A stretch of DNA of 64,000 nucleotides from UBA7672 sp030824255. Its GTDB lineage: Bacteria; Pseudomonadota; Alphaproteobacteria; Caulobacterales; Hyphomonadaceae. Location of the stretch: NCBI GenBank assembly GCA_942493305.1, contig OW818686.1, positions 2,232,001-2,296,000 on the forward strand, read 5' to 3'. This document shows, one piece after another, positions 26,276 to 35,756 of this stretch. The notes under the pieces were generated by a model. It made no database searches. It was not told where the DNA came from and worked only from the letters and a program-made list of their open reading frames with translations. Positions within the stretch are counted from its first letter, which is position 1; every line of letters starts with the position of its first letter. A program made the position numbers and the translations under genes.

Positions 26276-26307
26276 AACCCGCTCCGGAAGTCCGGGGCGG
26301 GTTTTTT
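26276..26307 (+). terminator. Rho-independent terminator
   Basis: A 12-bp stem with one G-T pair (26276-26287 with 26292-26303) and an AAGT loop is followed by TTTTTT. It lies 25 bases past the stop of the TonB-C-like gene. Confidence 0.9.
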
Positions 26308-26355
26308 GTTGCGCGCGAGCACGGCTTGCTTGACCCTGGTCCACAGGAGGCAATC

Positions 26356-27093
26356 GTGGCGAAAGGCAAACTTTGGACTCGTCCCGAACTAATGCTCGCC
26401 GTCGAGCTCTATTGCCGTACCCCTTTTGGTCGAATCCATTCCACCAATCCCGAAATCATCGAGTTGGCAAACGCGCTCGGTCGAACGACGGGTTCGGTCG
26501 GTATGAAGATGGTGAACTTTGCGTCGTTGGACGAAACGATAGAGCAGAAAGGCATGAGCAATGTCAGCGAAGCGGATCGTGAAATCTGGGCTGAGTTCTT
26601 TGCCGCTCCAGCTGCATTCCTCGATCGCGTCGTTGGCATCAAGGACTCAACTTATGCGATCTCCTTGCCGGAGCCGCGACTTGAGCTAAGGGAAGGCCGA
26701 GACGTCGAATACACCGCGAAGGGGCGTAGGAATCAGGATTTCTTTCGTCGTGCGGTACTGGCGGCATACGATAGCAAGTGCGCTGTGACAGGGATCGCGC
26801 AGGCTGAACTGCTAGTCGCCAGTCACATCGTACCATGGGCCGAAGACGTCGATTTGCGCGTTAGACCTACCAACGGCATTTGCCTCAATGCATTGCATGA
26901 TCGCGCGTTCGACAAACACTTCATCTCGTTTGAAGATGACATGACGATGATCCTGTCTAAGCGACTGAAGATAACTTCCGAAAATCTACCATTCTTTGAA
27001 GGTCGAAAGCTTGCTCTGCCGCGACGGTTCCGTCCTGATCCCGCGTGTCTGGCGAGGCATCGTGATCAGATGATCGCAAAGGAGCGAGCCTAG
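26356..27093 (+). CDS. HNH endonuclease family protein
   Basis: The 245-residue protein has an N-terminal DNA-binding-like region (residues 1-70, WTRPELMLAVELYCRTPFGR, ALGRTTGSVGMKMVNFASLD) and a C-terminal HNH domain of the HNH_2 type: CAVTG, His157 in SHIVPW, Asn173 in TNGICL and His181 in LHDRAFD. It starts with GTG at 26356, with AGGAGG 5 bases upstream. Its base composition is visibly less GC-rich than the neighbours, which suggests transfer. It could be a solitary restriction or defence nuclease; no methyltransferase gene is beside it. Confidence 0.85.
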   Translation: MAKGKLWTRPELMLAVELYCRTPFGRIHSTNPEIIELANALGRTTGSVGMKMVNFASLDETIEQKGMSNVSEADREIWAEFFAAPAAFLDRVVGIKDSTYAISLPEPRLELREGRDVEYTAKGRRNQDFFRRAVLAAYDSKCAVTGIAQAELLVASHIVPWAEDVDLRVRPTNGICLNALHDRAFDKHFISFEDDMTMILSKRLKITSENLPFFEGRKLALPRRFRPDPACLARHRDQMIAKERA

Positions 27094-27150
27094 AACGGGG
27101 CGCTGCGCGCTTCCCGGACGGCAATCTCAAGAGTGCTAGAATTGTGAAAA

Positions 27151-27178
27151 AACGCGCCGTGGTTTCCCACGGCGCGTT
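27151..27178 (-). terminator. Terminator between the HNH and TonB-receptor genes
   Basis: A perfect 12-bp stem (27151-27162 with 27167-27178, AACGCGCCGTGG) has a TTTC loop. On the minus strand it is followed by TTTTTTC, so it ends the receptor transcript. It may also act on the HNH transcript. Confidence 0.85.
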
Positions 27179-27204
27179 GTCGTTTGATGTGAGGCTTTGG
27201 CGAA

Positions 27205-29688
27205 CTAGAAATCCAGCGCGGCTTTCACATAGACGAAGCGGCCCGAATAGCCGAACGGCGAGTAGTTCGAGTACGGCGTGTTGCCCGTCGAGTTCAGCGT
27301 GAACGGGAAAGCATCCGGATACTCGTCGAACACGTTGTCGGCGCCAGCCGAGACGGTAAGTGCTTCGGTCACCTCCCAACGGCCTTCGAGATCGAGGATC
27401 GTCTTGCGCGGCAGGACGTGGTCGAACGCCGGGTTGTTGTCCGGCTGGACGACTTCGCCATAGCTGATCGCGCGGACGGTCGCGCCGAACGGGCCGAACG
27501 ACCAGTCAACCGACAGCGTTTCCTTGTCGGCGGGCGTGCCTTGTTCGAACGTCAGCGTGTTGGCGCGGCCGAACAGGATCGGCGCGGGCGGCGGAAGCGT
27601 CGACAGCACCGGAATTTCCGGCACGGCCGTCACATCGGTGTTCGACAGGTTGAGGCCGAAAGTCACATCGAACTGGCCGAACGACGTTTCCGGGAAGGCG
27701 TAGTTCGCAACCAGATCCACGCCCTGCGTTTCGGTGTTGACGCCGTTGATGAAGAAGCGGCCGCCGCCCGCGCCGATGAAGCCCTGCGATTCAAGGTAGG
27801 TGCGGACATTCGCCGCCGTCAGGTTTTCGGACAGCACGATGCGGTCGTCGATATCGATGCGATAGGCGTCGATCGTCACGTTGAGGTCGCCCATCTGGAA
27901 GACGGCGCCGAGCGAGTAGTTAAGCGCCTCTTCCGCTTTCAGCGGCTGTGCGCCCAGAGCAACCGCGATCGGGTCGTTGACCGGGAAGGTCGTGACGTCG
28001 AAGGGTACGCCGCCGATGAAGTTGGTCGACGTGGTGGCGAAGAACTGCTGCTGCAGCGACGGGGCGCGGAAGCCGTTCTGCACGGAGCCGCGAATGCCGA
28101 ACTGGTCGTTGAAGTCATAGCGCGCCGCGATCTTGCCGGTCGCCGTCTCGCCGAAGTCCGAATAGGACTCGCCGCGCAGGGCGGCTGAGACGAGCAGGGC
28201 GTCCGTGACGTTGGCTTCGAGATCGACATAGACGCCGATAGCCGTGCGGTCCTCGTCCACTTCGTTAGCGGGACGGAAGCCCGGGAACACCTGTGCCCCC
28301 GATGCCGTCGGAGCGCCGCCGAGCAGCACGCCGCCATTGCGGTAGCTGTCGGGCTCGCCGGCGAAGATCTCATAGAACTCCTGGCGGGCCTCGATGCCGG
28401 CCGCGACGTTGAGCGGCGAGGCAAGACCAACTTCATACTGGTTCACACCCGACAGGTTGGCGACAACCTGCTGGTACTGGAAGCCGCCGGCGTCGAACGA
28501 GGTCTTGGAGGCTGGCCCGATCGAACGGTTCAGCGTGTCCTTGATCGTGAACTCCATACGGTTGGAGCCGTAGACAACCGAGGCGTCCATGTCCCAGTCG
28601 GCGAGGCCAAAGCGCACGCCGGTGGCGGCGGAGGCGTCCTGCACGGTCGGGTTGATCTTGGGCAGGAAGCCGTTCGGATAGATCTCGATCACGTTGCGGG
28701 CGTCGAGCGCACGGCGGAAGAAGCCGGCGGAGACCGAGTCGCGATGCTGGTAGCTGGCCCAGCCATAGGATTCCACGCCGTTGTTCCAGTCATAGCCGGC
28801 GTTGGCGAACAGTGTGTACTGGTCGATCTGCGGCTCGCCTGTCCAGCCGTTGAAGCGATCGGTCGACGCCTCGCGCGGATCAAATGCGCCGCCGACGAGC
28901 GGATAGTTCTGCCGCGAGTCATAACCGTCGCGCTCGGAGCGCTTCTGCAGTTTCACTTCGCCTGCAACCGTGAGGAAGCCCTGCTCGCCGAGCGCCAGGC
29001 CTTTCCAGCCATTCAGCGTGAAGACCTGACCGTCGCGCACTTCGCGCGTGGCGCTGGGTCCCGGCGTGATCGGCAGGCCGGCAACCGGCGGCGTCACCGG
29101 CGTCGTGTATTCGGAAACGCGCATGCCGAGCGACACAGCCGCACCGCCGCCGCTGCTTTCTTCGCGCAGGCGCAGGTTGATGACGCCCGCGATGGCGTCC
29201 GAGCCATACTGCGCCGACGCGCCGTCACGCAGCACTTCGACGGCGGAGATCGCGGCCGTGGGAATGGTGTTCATGTCGACGGCGGAAGAGCCGCGACCGA
29301 TCGAGCCGTTGACGTTCACCAGCGCGGCCGAGTGACGACGCTTGCCATTCAGCAGCACCAGCGTCTGGTCGGGGGCGAGGCCGCGGAGGGCGGCCGGGCG
29401 CACGGTGTCCGTGCCATCGTTGAGCGCAGGGCGCGGGAAGTTGAACGAGGGCAGGGCCACTGCCAGCGCCTGATTCACTTCGGTGACGCCGCCCTTTTCG
29501 AGCGCCTCGGTTCCCACCACGTCTACCGCGACAGCGGTATCCAGCGCAGTCCGGTCCGCCACGCGCGTGCCGGTGACGATGACGACGTTCTCTCCCGTGG
29601 GAGCCGCCTGCGCGAGGGCCTGGCCAAGCAGTAGCGGTGTGAAGGCGACGCCCGCGAGAATGACGGACTTCAGCGACCTGAGTTTCAT
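27205..29688 (-). CDS. TonB-dependent outer-membrane receptor
   Basis: The 827-residue receptor has a signal peptide (residues 1-27), a plug domain (about 45-170) with VEVLRDGASAQYGSDAIAGVINLRL, and a 22-strand-type barrel ending in the outer-membrane signal FVYVKAALDF with terminal Phe. It imports a ligand using TonB energy. No ligand-specific neighbour or regulator is present, so the substrate cannot be named. The ATG at 29688 has GGGAG 6 bases upstream; an in-frame ATG 21 bases earlier is less likely. It is a single-gene unit with its own terminator. Confidence 0.93.
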   Translation of the reverse strand: MKLRSLKSVILAGVAFTPLLLGQALAQAAPTGENVVIVTGTRVADRTALDTAVAVDVVGTEALEKGGVTEVNQALAVALPSFNFPRPALNDGTDTVRPAALRGLAPDQTLVLLNGKRRHSAALVNVNGSIGRGSSAVDMNTIPTAAISAVEVLRDGASAQYGSDAIAGVINLRLREESSGGGAAVSLGMRVSEYTTPVTPPVAGLPITPGPSATREVRDGQVFTLNGWKGLALGEQGFLTVAGEVKLQKRSERDGYDSRQNYPLVGGAFDPREASTDRFNGWTGEPQIDQYTLFANAGYDWNNGVESYGWASYQHRDSVSAGFFRRALDARNVIEIYPNGFLPKINPTVQDASAATGVRFGLADWDMDASVVYGSNRMEFTIKDTLNRSIGPASKTSFDAGGFQYQQVVANLSGVNQYEVGLASPLNVAAGIEARQEFYEIFAGEPDSYRNGGVLLGGAPTASGAQVFPGFRPANEVDEDRTAIGVYVDLEANVTDALLVSAALRGESYSDFGETATGKIAARYDFNDQFGIRGSVQNGFRAPSLQQQFFATTSTNFIGGVPFDVTTFPVNDPIAVALGAQPLKAEEALNYSLGAVFQMGDLNVTIDAYRIDIDDRIVLSENLTAANVRTYLESQGFIGAGGGRFFINGVNTETQGVDLVANYAFPETSFGQFDVTFGLNLSNTDVTAVPEIPVLSTLPPPAPILFGRANTLTFEQGTPADKETLSVDWSFGPFGATVRAISYGEVVQPDNNPAFDHVLPRKTILDLEGRWEVTEALTVSAGADNVFDEYPDAFPFTLNSTGNTPYSNYSPFGYSGRFVYVKAALDF

Positions 29689-29892
29689 GAATAGCTCCCT
29701 GCCGCCCATCTTCTGGGCGGCGCTGTTATGTCATCAAGCTGTCGCGTGCAGCTGATGGCCGCAATGTCGCTCGCCTAATACCTCCGTATAGAGAGCGTGT
29801 TTGCGGGGTGTGTGACATGCAAGCGACACATCCTGCCGCTGGGGCACGCCTCATTCTCGCGTTGGGCGGGAAATTTCGTGTGCAAAAGCGAA

Positions 29893-29916
29893 GGGCGGTG
29901 GATTGCTCCACCGCCC
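29893..29916 (-). terminator. Terminator after clpB
   Basis: A perfect 9-bp stem GGGCGGTGG (29893-29901 with 29908-29916) is followed on the minus strand by TTCGCTTTTGCA. It lies 26 bases past the clpB stop. Confidence 0.8.
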
Positions 29917-29941
29917 CTGCAGCACGCGTTCACGCGGCTCG

Positions 29942-32557
29942 CTAGTTGAGCCCGGCTCGTTTGATTTCGGCCGGAACGCCATTAAGCGACAGCACCGTTC
30001 CCTCGACGGTCACCTTGATGTCGTCGCCATCCTTGATGCGGCCTTCAAGGATACGGCGGGCCAGCGGGTCCTGCAGCTCTTTCTGGATCACGCGCTTCAA
30101 GGGGCGCGCGCCATAGACCGGATCGTAGCCACGCTCGGACAGCCAGTGCATCGCCTCATCGTTGACGCTGATGGTCATGCGGCGGTCGGCGAGGATTTTC
30201 TCGAGGCGCTTCAGCTGCACGCCGACGATGCGGTCGATCTCGCCACGGCCCAGCCGCTTGAAGAACACGATCTCGTCGATGCGGTTCAGGAACTCCGGAC
30301 GGAAGTGCGAGCGGATCGCCTCCATCACCGCGTCACGTGCATGGCCGGAGATTTCGCCCTCCGACTTGTCTTCCGCCAGCGCGTGCGCGCCGAGGTTGGA
30401 CGTCATGATGATGACGGTGTTGTTGAAGTTCACCGTGCGACCCTGGCCGTCGGTCAGGCGCCCGTCGTCAAGAACCTGCAGCAGTGTGTTGAACACGTCC
30501 GGGTGCGCCTTCTCGATCTCGTCGAACAGGATCACCTGATAAGGCCTGCGCCGCACCGCTTCGGTCAACGCCCCGCCTTCCTCGTAACCGACATAGCCCG
30601 GAGGCGCGCCGATCATGCGGGAGACAGCGTGCTTCTCCATGTATTCCGACATGTCGAGACGCAGCACGGCGTGCTCATCATCGAACAGGAATTCAGCCAG
30701 CGCTTTCGTCAGCTCGGTCTTGCCGACGCCCGTGGGGCCGACAAAGATGAAGCTGCCGATGGGGCGGTTCGGGTCCTGCAGGCCTGCGCGTGCGCGGCGC
30801 ACCGCATTGGCGACGATCTCCAGCGCGTCGTCCTGGCCGACAACGCGCTTGCGCAGGTTGTCCTCCATGCCAAGAAGTTTCTCGCGCTCGCCTTCCATCA
30901 TCTTGTCGACCGGCACGCCGGTCCAGCGCGAGACAACGGCGGCAATCGCCTCCTCGTCGACTTCCTCTTTGACCAGCGGCGCCTTCTCGTCGCCGGTTGC
31001 AGACTTGCCTTCGGACTCCGCAATCAGCTTCTCGAGCGCCGGGATCTCGCCATACTTGATCTCGCCCGCGCGCGCCCAGTCGGAGCGGCGTTCGGCGTCG
31101 GCCATTTCCGCGCGCACCTTGTCGAGCTTGTCCTTGGCGCTGGTCGCGCCCGCGAGACGGCCCTTCTCGGCCTTCCATGCGGCGGAGATTTCGTCCGATT
31201 TCGCCTGCAGTTCTCTGATCTCGGCCTCGCGGCGCTTGAGCCGGTCCTTCGAGGCGTCATCTTTCTCCTTCTTGAGCGCCTCCGCCTCGATGCGAATCTG
31301 CATCAGGCGGCGATCAATTTCGTCCAGTTCTTCCGGTTTTGATTCTACAGCCATGCGCAGGCGGGCTGCCGCCTCGTCCATCAGGTCGATGGCTTTGTCC
31401 GGAAGGAACCGGTCTGAGATATAGCGGTTCGAGAGCGTTGCAGCGGCGACAATGGCGGCGTCCGAAATGCGGATGCCGTGGTGAACCTCGTACTTCTCTT
31501 TCAGGCCGCGCAGGATGGAGATCGTGTCCTCCACGCTCGGCTCTCCGACGAACACGGGCTGAAAGCGGCGGGCGAGGGCGGCGTCCTTCTCGACGTGCTT
31601 GCGATACTCATCCAGCGTGGTCGCGCCGACGCAATGCAGCTCGCCGCGCGCAAGGGCGGGCTTCAGCAGATTCGACGCATCCATCGCGCCGTCCGCCTTG
31701 CCTGCGCCGACCAGCGTGTGCATCTCGTCGATGAACAGGATGATCTGGCCTTCCGCCTGCGTGACTTCCTGCAGCACGGATTTCAGACGCTCTTCGAACT
31801 CGCCACGGAACTTCGCGCCCGCGATCAGCGCGCCCATGTCGAGCGCCATGAGGCTCTTCTCTTTCAGGCTGTCCGGCACGTCGCCATTGACGATACGCAG
31901 GGCAAGGCCCTCTGCAATCGCGGTCTTGCCGACGCCCGGCTCGCCGATGAGGACAGGGTTGTTCTTGGTGCGGCGGGAGAGAACCTGGATACAGCGCCGG
32001 ATTTCCTCGTCGCGCCCGATCACTGGATCAAGCTTGCCCGCACGCGCCGCTTCAGTCAGGTCCCGCGCATACTTCTTCAGCGCTTCATATTTCTCTTCAG
32101 ATGTCGCGGTGTCCGCCGTGCGGCCCTTGCGCAGGTCTGCGATGGCTTTCACCAGCGCGCTTGTCGTGGCGCCAGCGGCGTTGAGCGCATCGGCAGCCTT
32201 GTTCTTCATCTTGGTGGCCGACAGCAGCAACCGCTCGACGGTGACATAATCGTCGCCCGCCGACTTCGCATCTTCCTCGGCCATCTGGAACAGGCGCGCG
32301 AGATCCTGGCTCAGCCCCGGCTGCGAGCCGCCGGTGGAACGCGGATGCGATGCCAGCAGCTTGTCGATGTTGGAATGCGCCAGCTCGGGATTGCCTCCGG
32401 CGGCGCGGATGAGGTTCAGCGCAAGACGGTCGCGATCCGCAAACATCGCCTTGATCAGGTGTTCAGGCAGGAGTTGCGGGTGGCCGCTGGCGAGCGCGTT
32501 CGTCTGGGCGCTCTGAACGGCGGCGCGTGCGCGCTCGGTATAGCGTTCGAAGTCCAT
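29942..32557 (-). CDS. clpB: ATP-dependent disaggregase ClpB
   Basis: ClpB unfolds aggregated proteins together with DnaK in the cytoplasm. The 871 residues hold the N-terminal Clp_N repeats (1-150), AAA-1 with GEPGVGKTAIAEGLA, the long middle coiled-coil domain (about 405-525, rich in Glu/Lys/Arg) that separates ClpB from ClpA, and AAA-2 with GPTGVGKTELTKALAE. The start at 32557 gives the usual MDFERYTERA terminus, although its ribosome site is weak. No heat-shock-type promoter could be confidently picked out upstream. Confidence 0.97.
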   Translation of the reverse strand: MDFERYTERARAAVQSAQTNALASGHPQLLPEHLIKAMFADRDRLALNLIRAAGGNPELAHSNIDKLLASHPRSTGGSQPGLSQDLARLFQMAEEDAKSAGDDYVTVERLLLSATKMKNKAADALNAAGATTSALVKAIADLRKGRTADTATSEEKYEALKKYARDLTEAARAGKLDPVIGRDEEIRRCIQVLSRRTKNNPVLIGEPGVGKTAIAEGLALRIVNGDVPDSLKEKSLMALDMGALIAGAKFRGEFEERLKSVLQEVTQAEGQIILFIDEMHTLVGAGKADGAMDASNLLKPALARGELHCVGATTLDEYRKHVEKDAALARRFQPVFVGEPSVEDTISILRGLKEKYEVHHGIRISDAAIVAAATLSNRYISDRFLPDKAIDLMDEAAARLRMAVESKPEELDEIDRRLMQIRIEAEALKKEKDDASKDRLKRREAEIRELQAKSDEISAAWKAEKGRLAGATSAKDKLDKVRAEMADAERRSDWARAGEIKYGEIPALEKLIAESEGKSATGDEKAPLVKEEVDEEAIAAVVSRWTGVPVDKMMEGEREKLLGMEDNLRKRVVGQDDALEIVANAVRRARAGLQDPNRPIGSFIFVGPTGVGKTELTKALAEFLFDDEHAVLRLDMSEYMEKHAVSRMIGAPPGYVGYEEGGALTEAVRRRPYQVILFDEIEKAHPDVFNTLLQVLDDGRLTDGQGRTVNFNNTVIIMTSNLGAHALAEDKSEGEISGHARDAVMEAIRSHFRPEFLNRIDEIVFFKRLGRGEIDRIVGVQLKRLEKILADRRMTISVNDEAMHWLSERGYDPVYGARPLKRVIQKELQDPLARRILEGRIKDGDDIKVTVEGTVLSLNGVPAEIKRAGLN

Positions 32558-32626
32558 CAATTGACCCTTGTGAAAAGCAGTCGGAAGGCACGTTGCGGGA
32601 CCCGAAGCCGGCATCCCCTGGGAAGA

Positions 32627-32669
32627 CATGGATCAAGCGCCCGCCCGAAGGCCGGGTCCTTGATCCATG
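32627..32669. repeat. Inverted repeat in the clpB leader
   Basis: An 11-bp perfect inverted repeat (CATGGATCAAG at 32627-32637, complement at 32659-32669) encloses a GC-rich CCCG/CGGG inner pairing. It lies 70-112 bases upstream of clpB and would fold in its leader if transcription starts further up. It resembles dispersed palindromes found in other alphaproteobacteria. Together with the hairpin-array repeat it accounts for most of the 320-base gap between clpB and the efflux gene. Confidence 0.65.
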
Positions 32670-32711
32670 GCAAGAGGTAGGGTTTCGGGTTCCCGGCGCA
32701 AGGGGCAGTCC

Positions 32712-32875
32712 CCCGCTTCGCGGTCGGCCCCTTCCGTCATGCTTCGCATGTCACCTTCCCCAGCTTCGCTGGGACAGGACTTCTTCGCGCGGCAAGGGGA
32801 AGTCCTCCCTCGCCGAAGGCGGGGGAGGTGGCGCGCACAGCGTGACGGAGGGGGGCTGCCAGCGAAGCTGGCGGA
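32712..32875. repeat. Dispersed hairpin-array repeat, copy B
   Basis: This is the second full copy of the element at 564-731. It shares long near-identical blocks (CCTTCCGTCATGCTTCGCAT, CCTTCCCCAGCTTCGCTGGG, CCTCCCTCGCCGAAGGCG) in the same order. The last hairpin has compensated changes: GCCAGCGAAGCTGGC here against GCCCGCGAAGCGGGC in copy A. It ends 4 bases before the stop codon of the MFS gene. Confidence 0.8.
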
Positions 32876-32879
32876 TATT

Positions 32880-34475
32880 TCAGTGCGCCGCCGGCGCGCC
32901 CGCTTGCGGCGGCTTCGGCCGTTTCAGCAGCGGCGCCATCAGCAGCATCGCCGCAAAGCAGATCGCCATCACCAGGAACAGATTGTTGAACGTCATCACC
33001 GACGCTTCTATCTGCATCCGCCGCACCAGCTGTGCGATCGCCGCGCCCGACGGGTCGGACACGCCAGCCGCACGCAGGCTGGCTTCCGCCTGCATCAGGA
33101 ATTGCTGCACTTCCGGCCGCGACGGATCGAGCCCGATGGAAATTTCCTGATTGTGCAGGTTGGTGTAGTTCAGTCGCATCGTGTTGAGCGCGGCCAGGCC
33201 CAGCGCCCCGCCAAGGTTCCGGCACACGGTGACGAGGCCCGTCGCATTCGGCAGCTTGTGCGGCGGCAGCGTCCCCAGCGCGATGAAGTTGGACGGGATC
33301 ATCGACATGATGAGCCCCATCCCCCGCAGGAATTGCGGCCAGAACAGCTCCTCGAACGAGGACTGCGCCGTGAGAAAGCTGTTCCAGTAGAGCCCGATGG
33401 CCGCCAGCGACAGCCCGATCACCAGCACGTAGCGCGGATCTATCTTGCGGATCAGCATCCCCGCGATCGGGCCGCCGATGAACATGGCGATGCCGCCAAT
33501 GCTCATCACATGGCCAATCTGCTCGGCATTGTAGCCACGCACGGAGCCCAGGAACAGCGGCGTCAGGTAGACCGAGCCGAACAGGCCAAAGCCGACGATG
33601 GTCGCCACCATCGAACCGACCGCGAAGTTCCTGTCCTTGAAGATCGACAGGTCAACAACCGGATTGGCCTGCCTGAACGCCCTCCAGAAGAACACAACGG
33701 CGGCGAGCGAACAGAGGAACATCCAGAAAACCAGATGCTCGTCCTCGAACCAGCCGGCAGTCGGCCCTTCCTCGAACACATACTCAAACGCGCCGAGAAA
33801 CAGCGCCATGGCGGCAAGGCCAATGATGTCGATGTTGCGGATCAGGCTCAGCTGCGTCGGCTGTTTCGGCGTCAGGTTCCACACCATCACCGAGGCGATG
33901 ACGCCCGGAATGACGTTCACGAGGAACAGCCAGTGCCAGCTCATGTTCTCCGTGATCCAGCCGCCGAGCGTCGGGCCGATGGAGGGCGCCAGCGTCGCCA
34001 CCATGCCGACCGCCACCTGCTGGAACATGGAGCGTTCCGCTCCGAACAGGGTGAAGGCCGCCGCCATCGTGGTCGGGATCATCGCGGCCCCGAGAAAGCC
34101 CTGGATGCAGCGGAACACGATCAGGCTGTTGAGGTCCCACGCGAACGCGCACAGCACGCTCGCCATGGTGAAGCCCGCGCACGAGAACACGAACAGCCGA
34201 CGCATCGACAGCGCCCGGTTGAGCAGGCCCGACAGCGGGATGCCGATCACCTCGGCGATCAGATAGCTGGTCTGGATCCAGGCAACTTCTTCAGCCGATG
34301 CGGAAACGCCCGCCTGGATCTGCGAGATGGAGGAGGCGACGATCTGGATGTCCAGGATCGCCATGAACATGCCGACCACCATCGCGAAGAACCCGATATT
34401 CAGCATCAGGCTTTCGCGCGTGCCCTTCGCGGGCGGCTTGTAGGCCCCCGGCGGCGCTGCGGCGATAGCGCTCAT
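32880..34475 (-). CDS. DHA2-family multidrug efflux transporter (EmrB-like)
   Basis: This 531-residue inner-membrane protein has about 14 hydrophobic segments, the DHA2 layout. Motifs include the N-terminal LDIQIVASSI segment (motif D type), the loop NRALSMRRLF and the motif C-like GPTLGGWITENMSWHWLFLVNVIPG. It starts 5 bases after the stop of the membrane-fusion gene, so the pair forms one drug/proton antiport unit reaching the outer membrane through a TolC-type protein. A divergent TetR gene probably controls it. Confidence 0.93.
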   Translation of the reverse strand: MSAIAAAPPGAYKPPAKGTRESLMLNIGFFAMVVGMFMAILDIQIVASSISQIQAGVSASAEEVAWIQTSYLIAEVIGIPLSGLLNRALSMRRLFVFSCAGFTMASVLCAFAWDLNSLIVFRCIQGFLGAAMIPTTMAAAFTLFGAERSMFQQVAVGMVATLAPSIGPTLGGWITENMSWHWLFLVNVIPGVIASVMVWNLTPKQPTQLSLIRNIDIIGLAAMALFLGAFEYVFEEGPTAGWFEDEHLVFWMFLCSLAAVVFFWRAFRQANPVVDLSIFKDRNFAVGSMVATIVGFGLFGSVYLTPLFLGSVRGYNAEQIGHVMSIGGIAMFIGGPIAGMLIRKIDPRYVLVIGLSLAAIGLYWNSFLTAQSSFEELFWPQFLRGMGLIMSMIPSNFIALGTLPPHKLPNATGLVTVCRNLGGALGLAALNTMRLNYTNLHNQEISIGLDPSRPEVQQFLMQAEASLRAAGVSDPSGAAIAQLVRRMQIEASVMTFNNLFLVMAICFAAMLLMAPLLKRPKPPQAGAPAAH

Positions 34476-34480
34476 TCGGG

Positions 34481-35632
34481 TTACTCGCAGCCGGGCTTGG
34501 TCGAAACCGTGGCGGTCACCTGCATGCCCGTGCGCAGGAGGTCAGTGGCGAGCGAGCCGCCCTCGGCGCCCTTGTCGAGCACGATCTTCACCGGCACGCG
34601 CTGAACGATCTTGGTGAAATTACCCGTCGCCGTGTCCTGCGGCACAAGGCTGAACGTGCCGCCGGTCGAAGGCGCGATGGAATCCACCTTGCCCGTGATG
34701 TGCGCGCTGGGGAACGCATCGACATGAATCTTCGCGCACTGGCCCGGCTTCATTTCGGCGAGTTGCGTTTCCTTGAAATTGGCGACAACCCACTTTTCTT
34801 CTGACACGACGATGGCGAGCGCCGTCTGGCTCGGCGACAGAAGTTGCCCTTCCGCCACCATCTTGTTGGCGACCGTGCCATCCACCGGCGCGTAGATCTT
34901 GGTGCGCGACAGGTCGAGCTCGGCCGCTTCCAGGTTGGCGCGTGCGGCGTCCACCTTGGCGAGGGCCGACTGCGAGCCGGCCTCGATGCTGGTCAGCTGG
35001 CTCTGCTGCGCGGTGACCGAGGCCTGCGCCTGGTCCAGTTGCGCGCGCGCGGTCCGCTTGGCGGCTTCTGCCTGCTCCAGCCGCGCCTTGGGATACCAGC
35101 CACGCTCCGCAAGCTCGGCCAGCCGCTTCGCGTCAGACGTGGAAAGGTCAGCCGTTGCATCGGCGGCTTCGCGACCGGCGCGCGCCTCTGCGATCGTGTT
35201 CCGCTGGGCGGTGATGCGGGCCTTGGCTTGTGCGGCGTCCGCCTCGGCTTGCGCCAGCTCGGCCTTCGCCTGCGTCACGCGCGTCTGGAAGTCCGCCGCT
35301 TCGAGTTCGATGAGGAGGTCGCCGGCTTTCACCTGCTGGTTCTCGGCGACGTGGATCGCGGTCACATAGCCCTCGACGCGGGGCGTCACGCGCGTGATGT
35401 CAGAATTCACCCGTGCATTGTCAGTGGTCAGGTTGAACCGGCCATTCATCAGCCAGTCCCCGCCAAACCAGATCGCGGCAGCGGCTGCGACGACCGCAAC
35501 ACCGAGAAGGATTCGCTTGCGAAGGCCGCTCTTCTTCACCGGGGTAGAAGTGGCTTCCGGCGCCGCCGTGGGCGCTTCGACCGGGGCCGGCGTCGCGCCA
35601 GGTTCGATCTTGTTGATGGTCTTGAGGGCCAT
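34481..35632 (-). CDS. HlyD-family membrane-fusion protein (EmrA-like)
   Basis: The 383-residue protein has a cytoplasmic Ala/Pro-rich start, one transmembrane segment (about 37-57), a barrel/lipoyl half (DNARVNSDITRVTPRVEGYV), a long Ala/Gln/Glu-rich coiled-coil hairpin (about 110-240), and the returning lipoyl and barrel half (IYAPVDGTVANKMVAEGQLL). It links the EmrB-like pump to an outer-membrane channel. AGGA lies 7 bases before the ATG. It is first in the operon, facing the TetR gene. Confidence 0.92.
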   Translation of the reverse strand: MALKTINKIEPGATPAPVEAPTAAPEATSTPVKKSGLRKRILLGVAVVAAAAAIWFGGDWLMNGRFNLTTDNARVNSDITRVTPRVEGYVTAIHVAENQQVKAGDLLIELEAADFQTRVTQAKAELAQAEADAAQAKARITAQRNTIAEARAGREAADATADLSTSDAKRLAELAERGWYPKARLEQAEAAKRTARAQLDQAQASVTAQQSQLTSIEAGSQSALAKVDAARANLEAAELDLSRTKIYAPVDGTVANKMVAEGQLLSPSQTALAIVVSEEKWVVANFKETQLAEMKPGQCAKIHVDAFPSAHITGKVDSIAPSTGGTFSLVPQDTATGNFTKIVQRVPVKIVLDKGAEGGSLATDLLRTGMQVTATVSTKPGCE

Positions 35633-35673
35633 ACGCGTGTCCTGACGCAGCGACTTCCCGAAATGTCGGGATG

Positions 35674-35697
35674 AACGAGTGATATGTAATCCTCGTT
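35674..35697. promoter_or_regulatory. Candidate TetR operator between the efflux operon and its regulator
   Basis: A 24-bp inverted repeat AACGAG-N12-CTCGTT lies in the 124-base divergent gap. It overlaps a smaller GTAA-N6-TTAC palindrome (35686-35699). A CCCGA-N4-TCGGG hairpin (35657-35670) lies in the emrA-side leader. Size, symmetry and place suit a TetR dimer site controlling both genes. Confidence 0.5.
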
Positions 35698-35756
35698 ACG
35701 TTAGGGTTGAAATGTAGCGTTGCAGACCCGAGTATCAAGAGTGCTGAATAGTGAGT

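Noticed and set aside
26356..27093. The HNH gene as the IscB partner of the structured RNA
   Set aside because: It has no RuvC-like or bridge-helix region, is too short for IscB and lies 27 kb away.
32558..32711. A heat-shock sigma factor promoter for clpB
   Set aside because: CTTGAT occurs on the minus strand but within an inverted repeat, and no matching -10 element at suitable spacing was convincing.
35751..35756. GTG at 35751 as the TetR start
   Set aside because: No ribosome site favours it over the ATG two codons later; both give the same protein in practice.
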